From Actinocrispum wychmicini (GTDB taxonomy: Bacteria > Actinomycetota > Actinomycetes > Mycobacteriales > Pseudonocardiaceae): DNA of 64,000 nucleotides. The first letter of the stretch is position 1; each line of letters begins with the position of its first letter. A program made the translations under genes and the position numbers. This document shows positions 43,448 to 50,506 of this stretch, piece by piece. Where the stretch lies: positions 248,001 through 312,000 of the forward strand of contig NZ_SLWS01000001.1 in assembly GCF_004345645.1 (NCBI RefSeq), in the 5' to 3' direction. The notes under the pieces were generated by a model, which had not been told where the DNA came from, searched no databases, and saw only the letters and a list, made by a program, of their open reading frames with translations.

Positions 43448-43905
43448 CCCCCAACGCCCCACCCACCCAACACCCCAAAGACACCCCAACCCCCAACCAT
43501 CCCCACACCACCAGCCGCCCCCTCGCAAGCCTCCACCCATCCCCCGCCACATCGGTCGTCGATCACCTCACCGACGCTCACCCCCACGGCGCCGCCGAGG
43601 CCTCCGGTCATCCCCACACTGCCTTCCGGGCTACCCTGGCTACCCCGGCCACCGAGCATCACCACGCGAGCCCTCACACCGCTACCCCAAACCTCAATCA
43701 CCCCAACACCGCCACCCCGCGCCCCAACCGTCCCCGCACCACCCCATACACCGCCAGCCGGCCCCTCGGTCACCTCCTGGCCAGCCCGCGCACCACCACC
43801 CCAGCCGCCGACCATCCCCTCACCGACCCTCCCTTCCGCACCACCCCGCGGCTCCGTCGGACCGGTCTCGAAGTCAGCACCGGCCTTTCCGGGGTGGTCG
43901 CGTGA
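43444..43905 (+). CDS. Pro/Thr/His/Ala-rich low-complexity open frame coupled into the operon
   Basis: 153 codons. The ATG overlaps the SWIM stop (ATGA) and the TGA overlaps the next gene's GTG (GTGA), so the frame fits exactly between its neighbours. The product is mostly Pro, Thr, His, Ala and Ser, with loose repeats such as PNHPHTT and PRPNRPRTT, and a more ordinary end, RRTGLEVSTGLSGVV. The plus strand here is very C-rich and G-poor, unlike flanking DNA. It could be a disordered, translated linker protein, or non-coding filler that happens to stay open. Without this frame the operon would have a 454-bp gap. Confidence 0.5.
   Translation: MTPNAPPTQHPKDTPTPNHPHTTSRPLASLHPSPATSVVDHLTDAHPHGAAEASGHPHTAFRATLATPATEHHHASPHTATPNLNHPNTATPRPNRPRTTPYTASRPLGHLLASPRTTTPAADHPLTDPPFRTTPRLRRTGLEVSTGLSGVVA
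43448..43476 (-). other. G-quadruplex-type motif on the minus strand
   Basis: Plus-strand C runs of 5, 4, 3, 3 and 4 at 43448, 43457, 43462, 43466 and 43473 give five G tracts on the minus strand with loops of 4, 1, 1 and 4 nt. More runs follow at 43484, 43490 and 43501. The motif begins at the SWIM stop codon and lies on the template strand. Confidence 0.6.
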
Positions 43906-45281
43906 GTTGGGCGCAGGCGACGCAGAAGTTGGTTGTTGGCGCGTCGGAGACTGATGCGGTTCTTGCCGAGTGTGCCGCGTTTGGGTTGGCTCGTCGTGGT
44001 GGGCGGGTCGCGGCGGCGGCGGAGGTTGAGCCGATCGCGCCCGCGCCGGCGGAGAGTCGGCCGGAGGCGAGTGCGCGGGTGGGCGGCATTCTGACGCAGG
44101 TCATGGCTTCCGAGGACAACGAGATGCTTCGGGAGTGCTGTCTTGCCCTCGATCGGGCTGGGTTGGTTGTGCCGTACCGTCAACTGCCGGATTTGTTGGC
44201 GGCCGCGACGGCTCGGTCGGTGCTTCGGGACGCGGTTGGTGGGGCGTTGGGTACGCGCGGGCGGTGGCTGGCCGAACGCCGAGCCGCGTGGGCGTGGGCG
44301 GCTGGGGTCACCTATGAGAACGAACTGGTTGACATCGAGGAGGCGCTCGACCTGTCACCGGCTCAACGGAAGGCCAGGCTGGCCACGGCCCGCCGCCAGG
44401 ATCCTGACCGCTACCGCCGGTATCTCGTGGAGAACTGGGCTGAGCTGCGCCGGGTGGAGGACCGCAAGCTCCTGGTCGCCGCCCTCGCCGACGGCCTGGA
44501 CCCGTTGGACGAGCCGGTCCTGGAACAGGCCTTGGACGACCGGTCCACGAACGTTCGCGAAGAAGCCGTCGTGCTGTTGCGGCGCGTCCCAGGCTCGGCC
44601 ATGTCGCAGCGGGCCGAGCAGCGGCTGCGTGCCGGACTGGTGCTCCGGCTGGTGATCGACCTGAACCCGGAGGGACCGTACGAGCTCGAACCCACCCGCG
44701 AAGAGTTGCGGGACTCCCCGGTTCGGCGGACCGGGTCGGCGCGTCTGAAAGCCGACGCGTCCAGTGTGTCGCCGGACTTCTGGCTGGCCGAGTACGGCCC
44801 GAAGGCGCCACGCCTGCTGCGGGCCAGCCCGTGGGGTTCGGCCCTGCTGCAAGGTGTGGCGACGAACCTGACGATGGCCGCGGACCCGTTGCCGTGGTTG
44901 ACCGAGTTGTCGGCGGCGATCAGCGCGCCCGCGTTGCTGGACGCGTTGGACGAGTTGCCGGCCGAGACGCTCGGCAAGGTTCTGCTCAAGCTCGCGGGCA
45001 CCTGGAACCACGACGAACTGGACCATTTCTGCACGTTGTTGCCTTCGCCGTGGCATCCCGACGTCACCCGGGTCGTCCTTGAGCGGTTCGCCGAACTGGC
45101 CGACCGGGGCTGGCGGGTCGGGCGGCCGCCCGAGATCCTGCTGCGTCGCGGTGATCTACGCGTGCTCAGTGACCACTGGGAAAGGATCGCGACCCGCTGG
45201 CCCGTGCATGGCGCGGAAGAACTTGTCCTGCGGTTGCGAACCGAACTTCATGAAGAGATCGAACGGAGAGAAAACCCGTGA
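43902..45281 (+). CDS. DUF5691 family protein
   Basis: 459 residues from a GTG overlapping the upstream TGA. The protein is largely helical with repeated Leu/Ala/Arg helices, for example SPAQRKARLATARRQDPDRYRRYL region near residue 152 and NVREEAVVLLRRVPGS near residue 222, and looks like a HEAT-type or armadillo-like scaffold. No catalytic motif is visible. DUF5691 proteins occur almost always between a SWIM protein and a MoxR ATPase, as here. The first ~130 bp use a G/T-rich codon style unlike the C-rich frame just before it. A GTGA overlap leads into the ATPase. Confidence 0.88.
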   Translation: MSWAQATQKLVVGASETDAVLAECAAFGLARRGGRVAAAAEVEPIAPAPAESRPEASARVGGILTQVMASEDNEMLRECCLALDRAGLVVPYRQLPDLLAAATARSVLRDAVGGALGTRGRWLAERRAAWAWAAGVTYENELVDIEEALDLSPAQRKARLATARRQDPDRYRRYLVENWAELRRVEDRKLLVAALADGLDPLDEPVLEQALDDRSTNVREEAVVLLRRVPGSAMSQRAEQRLRAGLVLRLVIDLNPEGPYELEPTREELRDSPVRRTGSARLKADASSVSPDFWLAEYGPKAPRLLRASPWGSALLQGVATNLTMAADPLPWLTELSAAISAPALLDALDELPAETLGKVLLKLAGTWNHDELDHFCTLLPSPWHPDVTRVVLERFAELADRGWRVGRPPEILLRRGDLRVLSDHWERIATRWPVHGAEELVLRLRTELHEEIERRENP

Positions 45282-46369
45282 CGGCAACGAACGTGCTGCG
45301 CCCGAATGCGGAAACGCAGTACGCGGACGAACTGGCCGCGCTCGCCGCGAACGACGACAAGCCGCGCCCGCCGCAGTGGCGGATGTCGCCGCAGGCGGTC
45401 GTGCGTTACGTCCTCGGCGGAACGCTCACTGACGGCACCGTGATCACGCCGAAGTACGTGGGTGACCGCCGGTTGGTGGAGGTCGCGGTCGGCACGCTGG
45501 TGACGGACCGGGCGCTGCTGCTTGTCGGCGTCCCCGGCACTGCGAAGTCGTGGTTGTCGGAGCATCTCGCGGCCGCGATCAGCGGCGACTCGACGTTGAT
45601 CGTGCAGGGCACGGCCGGCACGAGCGAGGAATCCGTCCGGTACGGCTGGAACTACGCGCGTCTCATCGCCGAAGGGCCGAGCGAGGCCGCGCTCGTCCCG
45701 AGCCCGATCATGCGTGCGATGCAGACCGGCGCGGTCGCCCGCATCGAGGAGCTGACCCGGATGCCGGCCGAGGTGCAGGACTCGCTGATCACGATCCTGT
45801 CCGAGAAGGCGCTTCCGGTCGCGGAGCTGAACCTCCAGATCCAGGCCATCGCCGGGTTCACGGTGATCGGGACCGCGAACGACCGGGACCGGGGCGTCAA
45901 CCAGATGTCCTCGGCGCTCGCCCGCCGGTTCAACACCGTCGTCCTGCCGCCACCGTCCACTGAGGACGCCGAGGTGGCGATCGTCAGCCAGCGCGCCGCG
46001 CAGCTCGGCCGGGCACTGGCCCTGCCGTCCGAGCCGCCCGCGCTCGAAGAGGTCCGCCGGGTCGTGCGGATCTTCCGGGAACTGCGCGGCGGCAGCACGG
46101 CCGACGGGCGCACCCAGGTGAAGAAGCCCAGCGGCAGCCTCTCCACGGCCGAGGCGATCTCGGTGGTCACCAGCGGCATGGCGTTGGCCGCGCATTTCGG
46201 CGACGGAAAGCTCGGCGCCGACGAACTGGCCGCCGGCCTGCTCGGCGCGGTGATCAAGGACCGGGTGTCGGACACCGTGGCCTGGCAGGAGTACCTGGAA
46301 GCCGTGGTCAAGGAACGCAAGGAATGGCGCGACCTCTACCGGGCCTGCCGGGAGCTGGACCCGGCCTGA
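45278..46369 (+). CDS. MoxR-type AAA+ ATPase
   Basis: 363 residues. Walker A is VGVPGTAKSWLSEHL near residue 86. The Walker B region reads ARIEELTRMPAEVQDSL near residue 152, with Glu-Glu in place of the usual Asp-Glu. Sensor 1 lies in VIGTANDRDRG near residue 197, and the arginine finger region in SSALARRFNTV near residue 210. MoxR ATPases work with VWA proteins as chaperone-like remodelling machines. The GTG at 45278 overlaps the DUF5691 stop, and its own stop overlaps the DUF5682 start (TGATG). Confidence 0.93.
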   Translation: MTATNVLRPNAETQYADELAALAANDDKPRPPQWRMSPQAVVRYVLGGTLTDGTVITPKYVGDRRLVEVAVGTLVTDRALLLVGVPGTAKSWLSEHLAAAISGDSTLIVQGTAGTSEESVRYGWNYARLIAEGPSEAALVPSPIMRAMQTGAVARIEELTRMPAEVQDSLITILSEKALPVAELNLQIQAIAGFTVIGTANDRDRGVNQMSSALARRFNTVVLPPPSTEDAEVAIVSQRAAQLGRALALPSEPPALEEVRRVVRIFRELRGGSTADGRTQVKKPSGSLSTAEAISVVTSGMALAAHFGDGKLGADELAAGLLGAVIKDRVSDTVAWQEYLEAVVKERKEWRDLYRACRELDPA

Positions 46370-48555
46370 TGAAACCCCTCGACGACCGGGTGACCCTGCT
46401 GGGCATCCGGCATCACGGCCCGGGGTCGGCACGGATGGTCCGGGCCGCGCTGGACGTCGTGCGGCCGCGGCTCGTCCTCGTGGAGGGCCCGCCGGACGCC
46501 GACGCCCTGGTGCCACACGTCCTCGAACTGACCCCGCCCGTCGCGTTGCTGCTGCACGACGCGGCGGAACCGGCCGATGCCGCGTTCTGGCCGTTCGCCC
46601 GGTTCTCCCCCGAGTGGCAGGCGCTTGACTGGGGTGCGAAGCACCACGTCGACGTGCGGTTCGCGGACATGCCGGCCGGGATCTCCATGTTCTACGAGCA
46701 CGCCGACGCACACACCGACCGGGTGGTCGTGGACCCGCTCGGGGTGCTGGCCGAAGCCGCCGGGTTCGACGACCCGGAGCGCTGGTGGGAGGACGTGGTC
46801 GAGCACTCCAGCGCGGAGCCCGTGCAACTCGCCCACGCGGTCGCCGAAGCGATGACGGCGTTGCGCGAGGAGTACGCGGACACGGTCGACGAGCGGACTC
46901 TGCAGCGGGAAGCGTTCATGCGGCAGACCATCCGGAAGGCGTTGACCGAGGTCGACGGTCCGATCGTGGTGGTGTGCGGCGCGTGGCACGTGCCGGCCCT
47001 GCGCGAGTTCCCGCCCGCGAAGGCGGACACGGATCTGGTGAAAGGCCTGAAGAAACGCAAGATCGCGGGCAGTTGGGTGCCGTGGAGCCACGGCCGGCTC
47101 GCCGCGACCTCGGGCTACGGCGCGGGCGTCGCCTCCCCGGGCTGGTACGCCCACCTGTGGCAGCACACCGTGGACACAGTGCCTCGGTGGATGGCCAAGA
47201 CCGCGCACATCCTGCGGGAGGAGGGCCTGCCCGCGTCGACTGCGAGCGCAGTGGAAGCCGTGCGGCTGGCGGACACGCTGGCCGCGCTGCGCGGGCGCCC
47301 GTCGCCGGGGTTGGCCGAGGTCAGCGAGGCCACACTCGCGGTGCTCTGCGGCGGTGACGATGTCGGGCTGCGGATCGTGCACGAGCAACTCGTCGTCGGC
47401 GAGGAGCTGGGTGTGGTCGGCGCGGGGGTGCCGCGTTCGCCGCTCGCGACAGACCTGGAACGGCTGCAACGCAAACTGCGGCTGCCGGCGACGGCGACCG
47501 AGAAGGCCTACCGCCTGGACCTGCGGCGAGACATCGACCGAGGGCGTTCCCAGGTGTTGCGCCGGCTGCAGGTGTTGGACGTGCAGTGGGGCGAGCCGGA
47601 CGAGACGACCACGCTGGGCACGTTCGCCGAAGCCTGGCGCGTCCGGTGGGATCCGGGGCTGTCCGTGGCCATCGCCGCGGCGGCCAGGCACGGCGCGACC
47701 GTCCAGGACGCGGCCGAACACGTCCTGTTGGCGAAGGCCAAGGCGGCGGACACGGTCGCCAAGGCCGCGGAAGTCTTACGTGAGGCGGTGTCCAGCGAGC
47801 TCACCGGCGCGGTGACCGCCGGCCGCGCCGCTCTCGACCGATGCGCCGCGGCCGCGACCGACGCTTTGGAGCTGCTCGACGCGTTGCCAGCGTTGGCAAG
47901 CACGGTTCGGTACGGCTCTGTTCGCGGCACCGACCCGGAGCTGCTGCGGACCGCCATGCACGGTTTGTTGGCCCGTGGCTCGGCCGGCCTCCCGTTCGCG
48001 TGCCGCAACATCGACGACGAGACCGCCGAAACCGCACTGTCCGTTGTGGACAAAGCACATGAGGCGGTGTCGTTGGCCGCGGACGACGAGCACACCGCGA
48101 GCTGGTGGGACGCCCTGCACCGGCTGGCGACGATCGACCCGCCCGCGCACGGCCTGCCCACCGGGCGGGCCAGCCGGTTGCTGTGGGAGGCCGACCGTCT
48201 CGACGGCGACGCGGTCGCGATCCGGATGCAACGAGCAGTGTCCACGGCCGGTGCCGGGACCGCGTTCGTCGCGGGTTTCCTGCGTGGTTCGGCCGTCCGG
48301 CTGGCCGCGGACACCCGCCTGCTGGGTCTGGTCGACGAATGGCTGTCCGGCCTGCCCGGGGCGGCGTTCGAGGACGCGTTGCCGTTGCTGCGCCGCGCGA
48401 TCTCGGAGTTCACCGCGCCGGAACGGCGGACGCTGGCCGAGCGGGTGCTGGCCGGCGGCGGCCCGACCGACCTGATCGTCGACGACGGCGATCCGGACCG
48501 AACCATCAGGCTCGTCGACTTCGTGCGGGACCTGTACGAGGGGGCGAAAGCGTGA
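46369..48555 (+). CDS. DUF5682 family protein
   Basis: 728 residues from the ATG in TGATG at 46367-46371. The N-terminal ~230 residues carry LLGIRHHGPGSARM near residue 9, LVEGPPDADAL near residue 39 and VVCGAWHVPALREF near residue 202. These His/Glu patterns recall TraB/ChaN-like folds. The remaining ~500 residues are helical, without a named domain. DUF5682 is found with MoxR and VWA genes. A hydrolase-like role for the N-terminal domain is inference. The stop overlaps the VWA gene GTG by 4 bp. Confidence 0.9.
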   Translation: MKPLDDRVTLLGIRHHGPGSARMVRAALDVVRPRLVLVEGPPDADALVPHVLELTPPVALLLHDAAEPADAAFWPFARFSPEWQALDWGAKHHVDVRFADMPAGISMFYEHADAHTDRVVVDPLGVLAEAAGFDDPERWWEDVVEHSSAEPVQLAHAVAEAMTALREEYADTVDERTLQREAFMRQTIRKALTEVDGPIVVVCGAWHVPALREFPPAKADTDLVKGLKKRKIAGSWVPWSHGRLAATSGYGAGVASPGWYAHLWQHTVDTVPRWMAKTAHILREEGLPASTASAVEAVRLADTLAALRGRPSPGLAEVSEATLAVLCGGDDVGLRIVHEQLVVGEELGVVGAGVPRSPLATDLERLQRKLRLPATATEKAYRLDLRRDIDRGRSQVLRRLQVLDVQWGEPDETTTLGTFAEAWRVRWDPGLSVAIAAAARHGATVQDAAEHVLLAKAKAADTVAKAAEVLREAVSSELTGAVTAGRAALDRCAAAATDALELLDALPALASTVRYGSVRGTDPELLRTAMHGLLARGSAGLPFACRNIDDETAETALSVVDKAHEAVSLAADDEHTASWWDALHRLATIDPPAHGLPTGRASRLLWEADRLDGDAVAIRMQRAVSTAGAGTAFVAGFLRGSAVRLAADTRLLGLVDEWLSGLPGAAFEDALPLLRRAISEFTAPERRTLAERVLAGGGPTDLIVDDGDPDRTIRLVDFVRDLYEGAKA

Positions 48556-49721
48556 CGGACGATCGAACCCGCAGGTGGCGTCTGCTCCTCGGCCCGGACG
48601 CCGGCAAACTGGGCGACCTGAGCGACGACGACGCCAAACGCGACGCCGCCCTCACGGCGTTGTACGGCGGTGACGGCGGCGGTATCGGTAGCAGCGGCGG
48701 CGGGAAGCGCAGCGGTGGTCTGGGCAGCAGCTCACCGAAACTGCACCGCTGGCTCGGCGACGTGCGCACGTACTTTCCCACCTCGGTCGTGCAGATCATG
48801 CAACGCGACGCCGTTGAACGCCTCGGGCTGACGAAGTTGTTGCTGGAGCCGGAGTTGCTGTCGTCGGTCGAACCGGACGTGCACCTGGTCGGCACGTTGG
48901 TGTCGTTGTCCCGGGCGATCCCGCAACGCACCAGGGAGACCGCGCGGGCGGTCGTGCGGAAGGTCGTCGAGGAGATCGAACGCAAGCTGGCGGATCGGCT
49001 GATCGCCGCGGTCAACGGCGCCGTGGACCGCTCGCGCCGGACTCGCCGGCCCCGGATGTCCGATGTGGACTGGCCGACCACGATCCGGTCGAACCTCAAG
49101 CACTACCAGCCCGACCAGCGGACGCTGGTGGTGGAGACCCTGATCGGAGCGCACCGCCGCAGCCGCAGGGCCGCCTTGCGGGATGTGATCCTCCTGGTGG
49201 ACCAGTCCGGTTCGATGGCCGAGTCGGTCGTCTACTCGGCGGTGTTCGGCGCCACCCTCGCCTCGCTGCAAGCCGTACAGACGCGGCTGGTCGTGTTCGA
49301 CACCGAGGTCGTCGACCTGACCGAAACCCTGGACGACCCGGTCGACCTGCTGTTCTCCACCCAACTGGGCGGTGGCACGGACATCAACCGAGCCGTCGCG
49401 TACGCCCAACAGCACATCTCCCGCCCCGCGGACACCGTGCTGGTGCTGATCAGCGACCTGTACGAAGGTGGTGTCGCCGCCGAACTCCAGCGCCGGGTCC
49501 GCGAGCTCGTCGCCAGTGGCGTGACAGTCGTCGTCCTGCTCGCATTGTCCGACAGCGGAACCCCCGCCTACGACCACGAACTGGCCGCCCGGCTCTCGGC
49601 GCTCGGCGCGCCGTCGTTCGCGTGCACCCCCGACGCGTTCCCTGATCTGCTGGCGGTGGCGTTGCGCCGGGAGGACGTCGGCGCCTGGGCCGAACAGGAA
49701 GGAATGGCCGTCGGCCGTTAG
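48552..49721 (+). CDS. VWA domain protein, last gene of the MoxR operon
   Basis: 389 residues. The N-terminal ~190 residues are charged and helical with a Gly/Ser-rich loop near residue 45. The von Willebrand A domain starts near residue 210 with a complete MIDAS metal site: LLVDQSGSMAES (DxSxS), the Thr of LGGGTDINRAV and the Asp of LISDLYEGG. It probably binds a target through a divalent metal while the MoxR ATPase remodels it, by analogy with other MoxR-VWA pairs. The GTG at 48552 overlaps the DUF5682 stop. Confidence 0.93.
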   Translation: MTDDRTRRWRLLLGPDAGKLGDLSDDDAKRDAALTALYGGDGGGIGSSGGGKRSGGLGSSSPKLHRWLGDVRTYFPTSVVQIMQRDAVERLGLTKLLLEPELLSSVEPDVHLVGTLVSLSRAIPQRTRETARAVVRKVVEEIERKLADRLIAAVNGAVDRSRRTRRPRMSDVDWPTTIRSNLKHYQPDQRTLVVETLIGAHRRSRRAALRDVILLVDQSGSMAESVVYSAVFGATLASLQAVQTRLVVFDTEVVDLTETLDDPVDLLFSTQLGGGTDINRAVAYAQQHISRPADTVLVLISDLYEGGVAAELQRRVRELVASGVTVVVLLALSDSGTPAYDHELAARLSALGAPSFACTPDAFPDLLAVALRREDVGAWAEQEGMAVGR

Positions 49722-50341
49722 TCCAGGGCGATCTTGATGCCGAGGCCGACCAGGATCGTGCCGGTGACGGTGTCCAGAACGCGCCGCACCCGCGCGGAGG
49801 TGAAGAACGTGCGCAAGGCTCCGACGATGTTCGCCAGGACCGTGAACCACACCGCGCTCACCGCGACGGCGAGCGCGGACAGAATCAGGGTGTCGTCCCA
49901 ACGAGGGCTGTCGGAGAGGAACTGAGGCATCAGCGCGACAAAGAAGACCGCGCATTTCGGGTTGAGCAGGTTCGTGAGCAGGCCTTGGCGGTAACCGGCC
50001 CATGGGCTGACCTTCGTGGCACGGACGTCGCCCCGGACGGTCTCCCGTCGCCGCCAGGCCGACAGCAGGGCTTTGGCCCCGAGGTACGCGAGGTAGACCG
50101 CCCCGACCAACTTGACGACGGTGAAGGCGACTGCCGAGGCGGCGAGCAGGCTGGCGACCCCGAACGCGGCGACGACGGCCCACACGAACACCCCGGACGC
50201 GATCCCCAGGCCGGTCGCCACGCCGGCGCGCCGCCCCGAAATGGCGGCATGCCTGGTGACGATGATGAAGTCGGGTCCTGGCGCCATCGCGGCCAGCTGG
50301 ACAACGCCGACAAAGGCAAGCATGTGAACTCCGGTGACCAT
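49718..50341 (-). CDS. LysE family amino-acid exporter
   Basis: 207 residues with six hydrophobic segments. The family signature MAPGPDFIIVTRHAAISGRRAG is near residue 18 and a second conserved stretch, GLLTNLLNPKCAVFFVALMPQF, near residue 110. RhtB/LysE proteins export amino acids or small metabolites. ATG 50341 is preferred; upstream residues in the longer frame have no family similarity. It overlaps the VWA gene tail to tail by 4 bp. A palindrome at 50381-50405 lies 40 bp upstream. Confidence 0.92.
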   Translation of the reverse strand: MVTGVHMLAFVGVVQLAAMAPGPDFIIVTRHAAISGRRAGVATGLGIASGVFVWAVVAAFGVASLLAASAVAFTVVKLVGAVYLAYLGAKALLSAWRRRETVRGDVRATKVSPWAGYRQGLLTNLLNPKCAVFFVALMPQFLSDSPRWDDTLILSALAVAVSAVWFTVLANIVGALRTFFTSARVRRVLDTVTGTILVGLGIKIALD

Positions 50342-50380
50342 GGCCCACCGTAGGCACATCGGGCACTCGGCCGCACCCGG

Positions 50381-50405
50381 ATTATCCGCCGCCCGGACGG
50401 ATAAT
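50381..50405. promoter_or_regulatory. Inverted repeat upstream of the LysE gene
   Basis: ATTATCCG, 9-nt spacer, CGGATAAT: perfect 8-bp arms. Each arm contains a -10-like GGATAAT reading outward. It is a candidate operator or divergent promoter for the exporter and possibly the hydrolase at 50507. Confidence 0.45.
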
Positions 50406-50443
50406 AGATCCGATGCCTTCATGGATGTGAACGTTTTCTCCTC

Positions 50444-50472
50444 TTGACCACTCGGCTACCGTCGAATAGACA
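50444..50472 (+). promoter_or_regulatory. Promoter of the GH95-like gene
   Basis: TTGACC, 17 bp, TAGACA gives a housekeeping-type promoter 35 bp upstream of the GTG at 50507. The spacing is ideal; the -10 ends in A, not T. Confidence 0.45.
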
Positions 50473-50506
50473 TCGGAGGTATTGCCTGACACGGGTAGGT
50501 GGCAGA

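Noticed and set aside
43090..43815. Gly-rich minus-strand frame over the SWIM 3' end and the C-rich stretch
   Set aside because: It arises from the G-rich complement; no start signal, and it overlaps the well-supported SWIM gene.
43444..43905. The C-rich stretch as a CRISPR array or tandem-repeat array
   Set aside because: There are no equal-length repeats or spacers. The pattern is irregular low complexity.
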